A DNA stretch of 64,000 nt from Aselliscus stoliczkanus (taxonomy: Eukaryota; Chordata; Mammalia; Chiroptera; Hipposideridae): positions 34,100,352 to 34,164,351 of the forward strand of contig CM066728.1 in NCBI GenBank assembly GCA_033961575.1, in the 5' to 3' direction. This document shows, one piece after another, positions 38,301 to 53,300 of the stretch (position 1 is its first letter; every line of letters begins with the position of its first letter). A program made the translations under genes and the position numbers. The notes under the pieces were generated by a model. The model did not search any database. It saw only the letters and a list, made by a program, of their open reading frames with translations, and was not told where the DNA came from.

Positions 38301-41300
38301 TATGAGGGCTAGTGACACTGCCCTCAAAAAAAAAAAAACAAAAAAAAACGGAAATTGGGATTTCTATAAACCATCAACATGCAGTATTAAAAAGCCCCTC
38401 TTTGAAAATGAGTTCTCTTGCTTTGAAAGACCAAAGAAGACATTTACGCTCTCTGCTTTTGAAAGAGCTAGAAAAAAGCAGAAAATAGACAAATTTCCCT
38501 CTATTATCACTCAACTGATCTATAATATATAGTATCTGACAGACGCAACTAATTACAATGCACCATCCCTTGTTCAATAATGCTCACAAAAGAGCTCTCA
38601 ATTATTTATTTAAATTGTATGTATTGTAAAAATTTCGTTTGCCTGGAAAAGAATACTTTATGCATATACAAAATGAAAATTATTAAAAATGTACAGGCAG
38701 AGCCTACACTCAAGAGTATTTAAGGATAAATAACATGTCTACCTTTTCAAAAAATAACATATTCCTATCTGCATATCTAAATTTGTAAATTATATATCAT
38801 TTCCCTTACTCAGAGTCCCACTTTCCTTCTTTTCTTTCCCAGTTAGCACTTTCCTCAATTTCTCACTTCTATTAATAGGATTTAAATGGTTTTTGGATTT
38901 TACTTTATAAAAATTCTGAGTCTAGTGTCTTGAGCACATAAGAAAAAGATGTACCCCCAAAAAATCAATAAATGGATATTAAATTCAAGATTATTTTTTC
39001 CAAGCTTTGTGCTGTATAGTTTGAATAACATACAATGTTTCTTAACTGAAATTTTAAAGCATTGCTTGCCTAAGCTATGATTGTAAGAAAAGGAACTTGG
39101 ATATTAAAAATACATACATACATACATACATACATACATACATACATACAATATATGTATTCCTACAAGGAGAAAATAAAAGAAAAATAAGAGAAAAACT
39201 GTGATTTTAACATATTAACAGTAGGAAGATTTTTTTTTTCTGGGATATTAATAAAATGTGACTTTATAATGAAATAAAATTAATGGAATCATATCTACTT
39301 ATTTAATTTGTTATGTTTGTCCCAGAAATGTGTTTAACCTGCAGCATTTTAAGAAATAAAATGACAATAATAGTACCTGGAATGCTCTGAGTAGTGCCAT
39401 ATGATCACTGAAAGTTCCTGCAGTGAAACGTTTCCTACAAAGCATAGCAGCACGTTTTTGAGAGGCCTGGGTTGGCAGGACAAATGGATCTCGATAGGCT
39501 AGTGTGCAGGCAATTGTAAGAATGGGGTCCAAACACTTTAAAACAACAGCACACAGGACCATTTTACCAAGATGTGGTTCTACTGGCAAGTCAGCCAAAT
39601 GATATCCCAGTTCAGTGAGATCTTCCCATGCATCCATTGCATCTATTGTCTAAATAAAAGGATACAAAACAGAATTTGACATGACCAAAAACTATATTTA
39701 ATCAAACCACATACTTAAAAAAATCTGTAAGACATAAGAATATAAATTTTCTTTTGCTATCATATCTCGAAAAAAATACATATTTTGCTTCAAATACATA
39801 AAAAAGAACTATACCTACTGTTTTACTATAATTACCAAAATAGTATTATTCAAAGTACATGATTATTTAAGATAATTTTTTAAAGTACAAAATTAGTTAA
39901 GACATATTCTCATTTCGTTTAAATTTCAAGTTAAATAGTCATATAAAATAAAATTATTAAGACACCAACCTTAAGCATTTGTACAGCATTTCTTACAATT
40001 AAAGCTGGTGGAGGTTCAGGAGCTTTCATAAGGAAATCAGCAATAGAACAATTAACTGGGGCTAACAGCTTGGTATGTAAACAGAGCTCCTGTAAATAAG
40101 AATAGCAAATAATTTTGAAATATTGAAATTTAGGTAGGTTTACTTTTAATTTTTTGAGGAACCTCTATACCATTTTCCATTGGTAGTTACAAAATAGTCA
40201 GGGGGATGTAAAATACAGCATAGGGAATATAGTCAGTAATATTGTAATAACTATGCATAGTGCCAGGTGGGTACTAGACTTATTGGGGGATCACTTCATA
40301 AATTATATAAATGTCTAACCGCTATGCTGTATACTTGAAACTAATATAAAATAATACTGGCAACTGAAATTAAAAAATTAAAAAATATTACATAAAATAT
40401 TGAAATTTAGAATCAATTTTTATTTTTAAAGAAATCATGGGAACTACAGTTCCCAAACAAAGACTAAGAGTCTCTGACTAAAATGAACAATAGAGGGAAC
40501 AATGTCTTTCTGTGAAAGACGGGCTCATACTTTGCCCTAGGTGCCAAAACTTTTATAAACACTCTCCATCAACTCATATCAAGATTATCATTGCTGCCAC
40601 TGGCAATGTCTCCTCACACAGTTCTTATATATAATACGAGTTACTACCCAAAAAATCTTTTTTTCTTTATATTACATTCTGTAGCCTTTTATCCATTCAA
40701 CAAATATTTAAGTGCTTACTAGGTGCTAGGCACTATGCAGCAAGTTGGAGAAAAAAAAGAGGACAGACTGTCAGACAAGTGTCTTCCCTTGTGGAGTTTT
40801 CATTGTGTGTGAAAAACAGAATAATTATATAATTAACTCCCTAATTATAATTGTGAAAAGTGCTATGAAAGATACAGGGAGATAAAGAGGTAAAACAAAA
40901 GATTTAATCAGGTTCAGGAACAAGCAGAAGGAGCCCATGGGAAAAGGCAATTTCTCTGAGAAAATGACACTTAAACTTAGATGTAAAGGCTGAGTAGGAG
41001 TTAATTATAAAAAGAATAAGGGGAGGACTCTACGCAGAAGGGATAGCACATATGAAGGCCCTAAGATAGAAACAAATAAGATGTGTTTAGGAAATTGAAA
41101 CTACTGGTATGAGTTGAGAGGAAACAAAAGGCAAGAATTAAAAAATTAAAATGAAGACACAAGCAGAAGAGATAATTTAGGCACTTGTTAAGAATTTTGT
41201 ATTTTATTCCAAGAGGAACAGAAATTGGAGGATGTCATCTAGGTATGTGGAGGCCAACAACATGATCCAGTGTCTCTTTAAAGGTTTGGAAAGTCAGCAT

Positions 41301-44300
41301 CTAACTCAGGGCACCAAAGAATCAAATTAATGTACTGCTGGTAGTTTTCCCTAGAAACTACAATGTCTGGCTGTTCCATAAAACTGGGAAACCTAAAGGA
41401 AAACAATAAAGGCCAGAAAATCTCAGTGAACTCAGTCCAAATCTACCACGGTAATCTCAGCATCTTAAACTGAGATTTCAGTATTATCTTTTGCACTTTA
41501 AATAATTTGTTTTCTAATCCTCATTGAGAATGTAAAACGTAAACACTACATGGCTGACAGACTCTTAGAATGTTGCATAAAAACAAACAATATACTTATG
41601 TATCCGTAATTCAAATGCACTTAAGCAATTCTTTATTTTGGAGGTATATGGATTAAATTTTCTTATATAGAAAAAAATATTAGTTATATAAATAACCACC
41701 CTCCATCATATGTTTTATAATTTCATTTTATAAATTGATTACTTAAAAGTCCAGTCAGCATAAATTGAAATGGTCCCTCTCCTCCCTCACCCACAAAAAT
41801 ATCCTTTTAGAGTAAAGTGAACTTCTACCTGTAATGGCATTCTCAAAAGTTCTGGGGTCTGAAATTCCAACATATTCTGGAATCGGAGTCTACTGAACAG
41901 ACGGAAACAAATTCCAGGTCTACATCGCCCTGCCCTTAAAAGAAAAATAGAAAAATTAAGACTCAAAAAAGGAATAAAGAGTATACTAAGGAAACTGTAT
42001 CACCAGTGTGACTAAGGAGAGAGAACAATGAACCAGTATCAGGACATCTGAGTTTCAGTAAGTCCCTACTCTGATACATGTCTTATGAATCCTTTCAGAA
42101 GTTGCTTCACTTGTCTAGGACTCAGTTATCTCATTTATAAAGTGAGACTCATAAGTGATACCTACCTGATATACCTTCTAGGATAATGGTAAAAATAAAA
42201 ATATTACATATGAAAATGAGTAAAAAATAAAGCATGAATAAATATATGGTAATTTAAATGTAATCAACTTTACTGAGCTGATGACACCAAGCACTGTATG
42301 AGAGCTGTGCAAATTATGCATTACACAACACCAGAGGAGTGTCATGTACCCCATCATCATACAGACTTGTATGATTTTCTGGGAATTAACAGAAAAATAT
42401 CTTGAGGGAAAAGGAGTCTCTTAATTTCACCCAAAGTCGTTCAGATTAGCTAATGGCAGGGATGAATACAAGTGCTAAGTGATAAAGACACAGAAATATC
42501 CCTATCCTCACAAAGCTCACAGTCCAGAGCATCAAACATAAATATAACACAGTGTGATACAAGTTACAAAATCTGACATTTTTGATCATTCCTTCCTTCA
42601 TCAAATACTTCCCTCACTGTAGACCCATCAGATTCCCCACCTAGCCAGGCTTCTCTGGAGATTTCTGTCTTTGCCTAGTCCTTAAATGTTGATGTTCCTC
42701 TGAGGTTTTCCTCAGACTTCTGCTCTCATTACTTGACCCTCTCTCCCAAAGTGATCTTTGTTATCCTCCTGACTTCATTTCCATCCATGTAGATCGTATC
42801 CAAATACTAGACCTATACCACTGAAGCCTCTTTCTGAGCTCCACTTGATTTTCCACAGTCAACTCAAACTCACAATCACCAAAAGTTAATTCTCCCCAAC
42901 ATAGCCACTCTTCCCATTTCCCCTATCAGACAATGGCACCACCATCCACAAAATTTTCTCAGACAGACACCTGAATGACATCCTTGACTCCACTCTATTC
43001 CTTATCCCTCACCCCCTGGACAGAGGATCACCAGTATTATTCTCCTTAATATCTTGAATTAATTGCCTACTTCTCTTTATTTCTACCACCACTATAAAAA
43101 CCCATGCTACTCTCATCTCTCCTTTACTGTAAATGTAATTATTAATGAAGAAGCCTCCCACCATCATTTTTGTCTTTACCAATTCATTCTGCAAAGAGCT
43201 GAAAAAATACTATAATCCTGCCATCTCCTGGTTTATTAAGGAGAGCGTGCACATGCAAGAGAGAGACAGAACACAAAATGGTCTCTAAGGACCTGTCCAC
43301 AACTTAACCTCTTTCCATTCATTTCTTACTATTCTCCTCTACACTAAACTCCATCCAACAACTTTCTTGCTCATTCCTGCCTTTCGGCCTTCGGGTATGC
43401 TTTCCCTAACCCAAACATGACTTTCCACAACATCTCTTTAGTTGTATTTACCTCGGATTCTACCTTAACTCCTCTAGAAGTATCATCCAGGTGCAGCACA
43501 GTTCACGTAGTATTAAAATTGCTTAATTTATTGGACTCCAAAATAGCCTGCAACATTTCCCCACCTCCAACTTTACCCATAGGACTATAATTTATTCATC
43601 ACTTCATCCCTAACACTCAAACAGTGAAGGCTATCAAAAAAATATCTGTTGAAAAAAGTGACAATGATTATTTCCACAATTTCTGATTTTTATCCCTGAT
43701 AGTATATTAATAACAGCACAGAAATCCAGCCCAATGTGTCAAGCCACACTTTGTCATAGAGGGAAACTAACACAAAAGCAAAAGCAAAGCCCTCAAGGGC
43801 ATTCTATGAAGTTACGAAGTACAGGAATAACACATTCACCATCTTCAGCACATGACACATTCTTTTAAAGTCAGGATTTGATGTTTTCCTGTTAGCTAAA
43901 ATGCAAGGAAAATTAGTCAAATAATTACTGAAAAATATGATACTTTTAAATCTTGCCTTTTTAAACAGGAAAAATGAAAGTATATACTAAAATAAATACC
44001 CAAACTATAAAAAAATACAAAATAAGAATTAGGTCTTCCTTCCTTCAAGAGTCACACAGATCCTCTTTCTCCAAGTCAACAATTGTTTTGTAATGTTTCT
44101 CGCACACTTAACAACGCACTTGTGTCTAAATATATATACAAACACATACATATATATTTTAGCACAAAAGAATACAAGACACATATTCTATATCTTATTT
44201 TTTCAATTAATAATATATTCCAAAAACTCATTCCACATAAAAACACATACATCTACATCTTTCCTTTCAACAGTTACCAGTATACCACTGTGTGGCTATA

Positions 44301-47300
44301 AAATAATTTATTCAACTACTTCACTATTGAACACTACAGTGTTTCCAAACTTGTCACTATTGCAAACAATACTATAAAAAACATTCTTAAACACACATCT
44401 TTGCACACATGTGCAAGTATACTCTGGATAAATTATGAGAAGTGGAATCCACTGTCAAAGGATAGATTTGGATAAACAGTTTCATATTGCCTTATGAAGA
44501 AATCACATCAATTTACACTCCCATCAGCAAACTATGAAAGCCTACAGGTCCTCGCTTTTTCCAACTCTGTTGTGTGTACTGTTAAGCATTTTCATCAATG
44601 TTAATCTGATAAGCAAAAAACAGTACCTTATTCATTTGCAATTCTTTAGGTATATATAAGATGGTATATGTGAAGTTAATGTATTGGTCTTCATTAATTG
44701 ATTTTAAAAGTGTTTTTTTTTGTATAAATACAAAAATTAGTCCTTTGTCCTGTATTGCAAATATTTAGCATTTTTGCTTGTATTTTTGTGTTTTAAGTTT
44801 CTTTCATCTTCTGAGTATAGATTATACTAGGCAAAATTTTTAATATAACCTGAATTTGATGTTTTCTAAAAATTTATCAAAATAGTTTGCTTTTTAAAAA
44901 TAATATACAAATTAAGACTAACACGAAAATTTTAACATTTCATAGAACGTGGAATATACTTTAATATGTAATACATATGAAAATGTTTCCATTTTACAGG
45001 CAATTGAGTGAATGTACATTAAGTATACATTACCTGCCTTTTCGTTGTATGGCACTAGCTTTGGAAATCCACACCATTTTTAACATTGTAACAAAATTCA
45101 GTGCATCAAAGGATTTCTGTAATAGTTAAACCATCTTCATGTTAAAATATCAGATATTTAAGAAAAAATTTAAAACATTACAAATATATTTTAATATGCT
45201 AAGTTTAATTTAAAGCCTCTCTTGATTAGATAATTAGAATAGGGTACTAATTTTTTTTTTTTTAATCCAGGTTTCAGTCTACAAACATTCTAAGGAAAAG
45301 AATGAAAACTAAAATCAGAAGAGCTATAAAACTTCCTCACTCTGTGCCTTGCTGAGCTATTTGTTTCTTTCTGCTACAGCTGGGTAATAACAGTAGTCAG
45401 TACTCAGGATTAAGATTGGAAAAAACTGATTTATCCTCATCACATCATTTTCTGCCCGATTTACATCACTGTGGGGAATACGAATGATCTGGAAAAGACA
45501 GTTTTCTGAAATACCTTCCAGGCAGCTGATATGGAAGAATAGCAATACCAACAATTGCTAAACCAATCCTATCCCAAAATGAAAAAATTTTAACCCTTTC
45601 CATTTTACCTCCTGCTGAGCTACTGATGCAGTTAGCCTATGCAGAATGGTACAGCTCTCATACTTCCTCAAAGAATCTAAAGTGAAAATTTACTATAGAG
45701 AAATATTTTAAAAGACTGCAATCCTAAATAAAATATATACACACTTCAGTTATTCAGTGACTTTTACTTTCCCTTTCAAAAAATAACTATATAGAACAAA
45801 TACAAATGTGTTCTCATAATAGCTTAATTGTGGAATTTTTAAAAAGATACTGCTTAGTTTTTAATAAAATGTTACATTTCTCAACATTGTATGTAAAATA
45901 ACTTCTGACACTACCATCATGTTCTAAACCATCGTTTACTTAATAACCCCTAAGAAATCAATTTCTAATATATCCAAAATCTACTTCATCAGCTTTAGAT
46001 AATTTTAGGGCAATAAAGATCTGAATTTTCATTGGCTCACTATTCAGCCTTTTAGTGATAATATTCATCATAACCTTCCTATAAAAAATAAAATTTTTCC
46101 CTCCTTTATAGTATCCAACTATAATGAAATGTCCAAATTTTATAATAAAATTTTATTTTCTATAGAATATTCCTAAAAATTACATTGAAAAATTATAAAA
46201 TAATTAACAAATTTTTCAAATTTTCCAAATTATATCCACTAGTACAGACATAATTTGCCTTCCACAACATGGACAGTATTTCCTTGAAAAATCAACTGCC
46301 TCTATTATTGTCAATTCTTTCAGTGAGAGGTTCTACCAAAGTTAAGGGTACTGAGAGTTGCTAGGCATTCCAATACTAAAAGGAAATAAATGCTGCCTTT
46401 TATTTATATCAGAGGCTGGTACTAAATATTTTAGCCTTTGCAGAGGGTCTCTGCTGCAATTATTCAAATCTGCCACTACAGTGTGAAAGCAGCCATAGAC
46501 AATATGTAACAGAGTAGACATGGCAGTGTTCCGATGAAATTTATTTTTATAAAAGCAGGTAATGGGTCCGTGGTTTTGTTTGCTTTCTCTCAGCATGTTT
46601 CTCTTGCACTAAATATCTTTTGAATACCTATTTTACGTGGAACACTGAAGATACAACAATGAACAAGAAGGACATGGGCCATTCCCATGTGTAGGAGGAA
46701 AACATTCGAAATATATAATCAAATTCCCACACTATTTGACAAATTTTCACTGTAACTAGCTAAACCTTTTACTTTCTTCCAATATTTAGTGAGAAAAAGC
46801 TATTTTTTTTTGTATAATTTGTTAAAACTAACAAGAGTGATCCCATATACTGGTTTGTTTAAGGTAGAACATTCATTCACTTCAGTGTTAAATTTATCTA
46901 GAACCAGAAATTTTCCCATTAAAGTGAATTCTGCTTATAAAAGCATTTGAATGGAATTTAACCTTCCTCATTTGAGTTGAACATACATACATACCTCTTT
47001 CACCTTACCAGAATCAATAACAAAGACAACATCATTGACTGTGATGCTGGTTTCAGCAATATTGGTGGAAAGGATCTGCAATGGGATGTTATGTTATAGT
47101 TAATATGAAAACAGAACCAATGACTAATAAAATGGAAAAAAAAAAGATTTTATGAAGCTTACTATTTTTCGAACACCTGCAGGTGGGTTTTTTAATACTT
47201 TCTTTTGATCAGATGTTTGCATATTTGAATGAAGCATAAAGACTTGATATCTGTTGACAATTAAAAAATAAAATATACTATGGTACCTATTTTTATTTAA

Positions 47301-50300
47301 AGCAATAAATATAAAGCTTTAGCTCTTACCTATGCGTACTGTCAGCAAACCGCTTGTCATCAAATAGGATGCGATCCCTCAGTCCAACAATTTCATCATA
47401 TCCAGGTAAGAAAATTAATATTGCACCTTGGAGAAGAAGGATTTCTTTTAATATTAAATATCAGTGTAAAACCAGAACCAATCAACAGAATTAGCTACAA
47501 TGAACTATAGCACATGTTTTCAAGTACTGATAAACTGTAATACAAGATGACAATTAAGAGATTATGCATGATTATGAAGGGAATTATATAAAAATTTGTA
47601 CACACAAAACATTAATTTTTAAATCAAAGTATATACGTTTTTGTTCCAGGTCTTTTAGACAATACTTATTTACCAGCATCACAACTATGGCAAATATTGT
47701 ATAGAAGATGCATGATCAAATCCAAGTCTACTTTTTCATCATCAAAACTGTGATGATAAGCTTTCAGGAGCTCTCTGTCTTCTGCACTGAGGTCACTTCC
47801 ATTTGTTTGAACCAGAGAACTTTCATCTAGATTTCCAAATTCCAATGAAGCACTAAAAAAAAACAAAAGACAAAGTCAATTTTCATTAAAAAGAGTAACC
47901 CTTTAAGGCCAATGGGCCCCATTATGTCCTTCTTCAAATTTTCAATATACACTAAAGAGTATAAGTGGTATTTAATGTTCTAGCTGTAATATAATTCATG
48001 TTTTGGCTTCAAGTACATTATTTAAGGCAAAATTTAGCAATAAATGGACATTTTTTCCAAAGAATATATGCAAATGGCCAATAAATACATGAAAAAGTGT
48101 TCAATATTATTAGTCATCAGAAATGAAAATCAAAACCACAAGGAGATACCACTTTACACCCACTAGAATGACTATAAGTGTTAGAGAGGGTGTGGAGAAA
48201 TTGGAACCCTCATATATTGCAAGTGGGATTGTAAAATATAGTACAGCCACTTTTGAAAACAACGTGACAGTATCAAAATGTTAAACACAGTTTTACCATA
48301 TGCCCCAGCAATTTAACTCTTAAGGATATGTGCAAAAGAAATAAAAATATCTGTCCACATAAAAATTTGAATACAAATGTTCATACCAGTATTATGCATA
48401 ACAGTCAAAAAGAGGAAACAACTAAAATGTTCAGCAATTGATGAATGGATAAACAAGCTGTGGTCTATCCATGGAACAGAATGTTAATCAGAAATGCTAC
48501 AACATGGATGAACCTTGAAAACATTATACTAGGTGAAAGAAACCAATAACAGAAGATTACTTATATGATTCCAATTACATGAAAAGTCCAGAATAAACCA
48601 ATCTATTTAAACAGGAAGGTTAGTGGTTGCTTAAAGCTGGGGGAGTGGGGGGAATGAGTGGCTGCTAATGAGTACAGATTTCCTCTTGGGGTCATGAATT
48701 TTTTCTCAAAATTGATGGTGGTGATGATTGCATAACACTACGAATATACTAAACAACACTAAATTGTACACTTAAATGAGTAAATTCTATGGTATATGAA
48801 TTTTATCTCAATAAAATTTAAAAATACAAACTTCGGGTCATCATTTATATTTTCTTGATAGGTTGTTTCCTCATTGGACTCTGAAGAAAAGTCCACATAA
48901 GAAAAAAAATTCTATAGGTACCAACTTAACATGACTCTTAATTTGGTAATTCTATACTAAAAGCAGATTAATTATGCTATTTTTCAAAAGCCAGAATTAA
49001 CATAAATTACTGAAATAAATGCCTTGCTTCTTCATCCTGTATGTAAAAATATAAACTATTGCCATCACTAGTAATTATCAATTAGATTTCTATGCAGTTC
49101 AGTTTAACATCATCTGTCTTAAAAAGTTTAGTAGAAAAATAAACATAAGACTGCTTTCAATAAGGAAAATATTAAATTAAGCAACTTTATAATTGTAACA
49201 TTTAAAATTTAAGGTCCATTTTATTTATGTATTTTTATTTTTTTTGAGTGCAGTGTCACTGGCCCTCATATGTGGGACCCGAACCAGGGCTGCTGGCTTC
49301 CCGAAACAGCGCTTAACCACCGCGCCACTCGGCCGGGCGCAAGATCCATTTTAAATCACTCTTTTTTTCCTTACTTTTCAACAGGTAAACAAAGAGGGTA
49401 TTATGTTCTTTGTTTTAAGCTACAAACTAGAGATATTAATCATCAATTATCCAGCAAACATAATAAATTTAATTTTAAATATTTGAAATTTATAATTGAT
49501 AATGTCATGATCTGTGAAACAGAAAGCCCAGTTAGCCAGGATAATTAAAATGTTACCCAGGTAATTAACTGCTGTATTTGGTAATCTGTAGTGTCTAGTG
49601 AGCTACACCTAACACCTTAAAAATGTCTAGAACATTCAATGTGTGAGCGCTAAAATAACTACGTTCTGAGTGATATTATTTAAATGGCAGCAAAACCCAC
49701 TATACTAGAATTAGCTTTTGAATCTGTCAGATTACTTCGTTAGTTTACACATTTTATATTCCTTCCTTATCGTTTTAGTGAGGTTTGGGGAAAATGCAGA
49801 GATAAATACATGTGTTTGTATCTAATATGTTTAACTGGAAATTCTCCTTCTGATTTTTCAAAATAAAATAAAAAATAACATAAATAGTATATCACAATAG
49901 ATCTTATTAGCAACCTACAAAGAATCAGAAAAATTACCTAGAATTACAAAAAGAAAAATCTCGGGATAAGAGACTGTAAATAGTCTACATTTGTCATATT
50001 CTGTGATTTATAAGGCTAAGCTTTTTTAAAAAGGACTTAGAATTAATTAAACATAGTATAAAGTTTTACCTGTAAGATTCTAAAAGATCCACAATTTCAG
50101 TCTGCCCAAAGTGCTTAGCCCAATCTAAAGCCATCCTGCCAAAATTCAAAGATAGCAAATTAAGACAGAGAAACAATGTTCTCAAAATTATAAAACTAGT
50201 AGTCATTCAAAATTATTCATTCACCCACTAGAGATGTACCAGCAATTATTACACAATAGCTTTTAACATAAAGATAAATATAAGAAATCAAAAAAGATAT

Positions 50301-53300
50301 GTGTAGCTATACAAAGATATATAAAGACTGAATGCATTTTAAAATTTACCAGCCATTGGATGCTTTGCTATGGACATCAGCTCCCATACTAATTAACTGC
50401 TCTACTTGACTTGAAAAACCTCGTCCTGCAGCAACCATCAGAGCTGTTGCACTGGTTTCACTATGTCTATAGTCAACTAAAATAAGCAAAAGATAAACAT
50501 ATGTTATATTTCCAAGTTATTGTAAATCATTTTAATTTTTTTATATTTAAATGAAAGAATTAAGTAACTGAAGAATAAACCTGGGACTTGCTCCTTCACC
50601 CAACTACATGATAACAGCATTACATACCCCTTAACTCATATCAACAAAGGAGATCTGTAATTGATATGCCCTTAATAAAAACGTGATAGAATAGGGACTT
50701 TCAGTTGGGAGGAAAATAAAAGATAGTTGTTAAACTGTCTTAAGCTCACCAAGATAATTAAAACAGCAAAGGAAAGCTAATAACTTGCAGAACTCTTAAT
50801 CTTCCTAAATCTAGATATTGCCTTGATCATCACATGACATGATATAATTAAAAAGAATTAAAAAGCTAATTTTCATCAGCAGGTGGTAATGAATGCTTAA
50901 AGGTGCACATAAAAAGTTTAAGACCATTTTTTGTTGGTTTTTTTTTTGTTTAGCCTTTATTCCCACATCATTCCATGATATTATTCTCTAAGATTATTAA
51001 TGGGAATAACACTGGCAGAAAGTTTACTTCTCATAAAACCCCTCCATGAGAAAAATAATTAAAGTTCTACTGAATTTAAATTCCTTCCTAAAATATATTT
51101 CTCAAGCAATGCATTATACTGGGTTGTTGGAAAAGTCATGATGCATTTTTGCAACGAGAAACTTAGAAAAAATACATCATGACGTTTACAACAACCCAAT
51201 ATTATAATTGCTTAGCAGTAATTTGTTTAGATTACAAAATTGGTAATTTCAGAAAGAGCTCACCACTGACAAATAAACCTCTGTAGTAAAATTTAAGATC
51301 ATTACAAAAGCAAAATTTTAATTTTCCATATATACCCAATTATCCTCATCACTTAATAACACTCTAAAACATGGTATTCATTACTAATATAAACAATGGT
51401 TCTTAAGGTGGGGAGGGGGGCTTATAAGAGACTTACCTCAGGCATTCTATTTCATTTTTTTTTTTTTTTTTGAGGGCAGTGTCACTGGCCCTCATAAGTG
51501 GGACCCGAACCGGGGCCGCTGGCTTCCCAAGCCAGCGCTTAACCACCGTGCCACTCGGCCGGCCCAGGCATTCTATTTCTGAAAATACAGACAGCTACAC
51601 CTTATTCCTAGATTTGAATTCAGTAGGTCTGAGATGACCAGGCATGTGAATTTTTGAAGAGGTTTACAAAGATTATGATCTGTATTTACTATATGAGAAT
51701 TACTGCTTTAACTAAATATTCAATTAATGGCCTTGAAGAATAGAACCAAAATATGTGTATTTTGTGCAGAGGGGTATGAATAAGTGTCGGTGTTTTAAAT
51801 GTCCAAAAATTCTTTAATACTCCTCCCTTCAAGAAGTGGAGTCTAATTCTCTTCTTGAGCATGAGTTGGACTAAGTGACTCTACTCTAATGAACAGAATA
51901 AAGTGGAAGTGATGGGGTGCAACTTTGGAGAATAGGTCATAAAAGGTACGTACAGCTTCCTGCTTGCTTTTTCTCCTTCTCTTTTGAGTCACTTACTCTG
52001 GAAAAAGCCAGCTGCTACATCCTGGGAAGAATAAGGTAGCCCTATGGAGAGGTACAGATGGCAAGAAACTGAGGCCTTCTGTCAACAGCAGGGACGAGCT
52101 GAGGCCTCTTGCCAACAGCCATGTGAGTGAGCCTTCTTGGAAGCAGATCCTACCTCCAGTAAACCTTCAGATGACCAGAGCCCTGACAACAGTTACTACA
52201 TAGAGTGAGTAGGAGCCCGAACCACTCCCAGATTCTTGACTCTCAGAAACCCTGTTAGATAATGTTTTAGGTTGCTAAGTTTGAGAACCATTTGTTATGC
52301 AGCAATAGATGACTAGCAGAGTGTGCATGACAAAGAATGTCAGGTCTTACTAAGCCAGCTAATTACTAGCTGCATCCACAGGATCACACAGGAAAACTGA
52401 TGGCATTAAAAAGAAACCTATGGGGCTGCCAAGTGGCTCAGTTGGTTAAGAGCTCACTCAAGAGTGTGAGCTGAGCTCTGTGCAACAGCAGTTCCATGCC
52501 CAGCAGAGCTCAGCTGCTGCTGAGCTACCAACAGGTGGCAGGATGGCTCAGCTAAAAAAAAAAAAAGAAACCTATGCTGCTAGTTGGGATGGGGGGTGGG
52601 ATGAGGCAGAAGGCGACGGAATTAGACAGCATAAATAGGCAACTACAATACTGCCACAGGGATATGAAAGACAGTTCGGGGAATATAATCAATAATGTTG
52701 TAAATATTTTGTAGGGTGTCAGATGGACACATCTTGTTAGGGAGACCATTTCATGGATGGAGTAGAAGCCTGACCACTGCACTGTACACTTGAAGCTGAT
52801 GTTGTATAATACTGTATGCCAACTGTAATTGAATCATAATACTGTATGCCAACTGTAATTGAATATATAGACAGTCATGGTATGTGGATTATACTGTGGA
52901 AGGGAGTCAAGGGAATTGTAATAGATATGTATGATATCGGGGCAGGGCAGTGGATTGGGGGAGGAGGGTTGTCACTTTGTGAGAGGTGGAAAGCATAACT
53001 ATTGCTTTGTTTTGTACACCTGAAAACTAATTTTTTAAAAAAGTATATACAAAAAAAAAGAAACCTATGAAGCCAAGGTTTCCTGGATCACAGGAAGTAA
53101 CTGGCAACTCTGATTGAGATTTTATAAGAGAAATAAAAAGACGGGAAGTGAATAACTGTTCATATAGCTACTATAACATTTTAGTTTATTTCACAAGGCT
53201 TAAGACATTAGAATGTTGGGCTCTGGAAAATGTCCAATAAAACTATAAAGAAGTGGGACTTGGGTCCATAGGATGACCATTATCAAAGTAATAGTCTAGT

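Noticed and set aside
39111..39150. Tandem CATA repeats as a CRISPR-like or satellite array
   Set aside because: Simple 4-bp microsatellite with no spacers.
51790..52322. Endogenous retrovirus with genes
   Set aside because: Only a solo LTR-like remnant is seen; no gag, pol or env sequence on either side.
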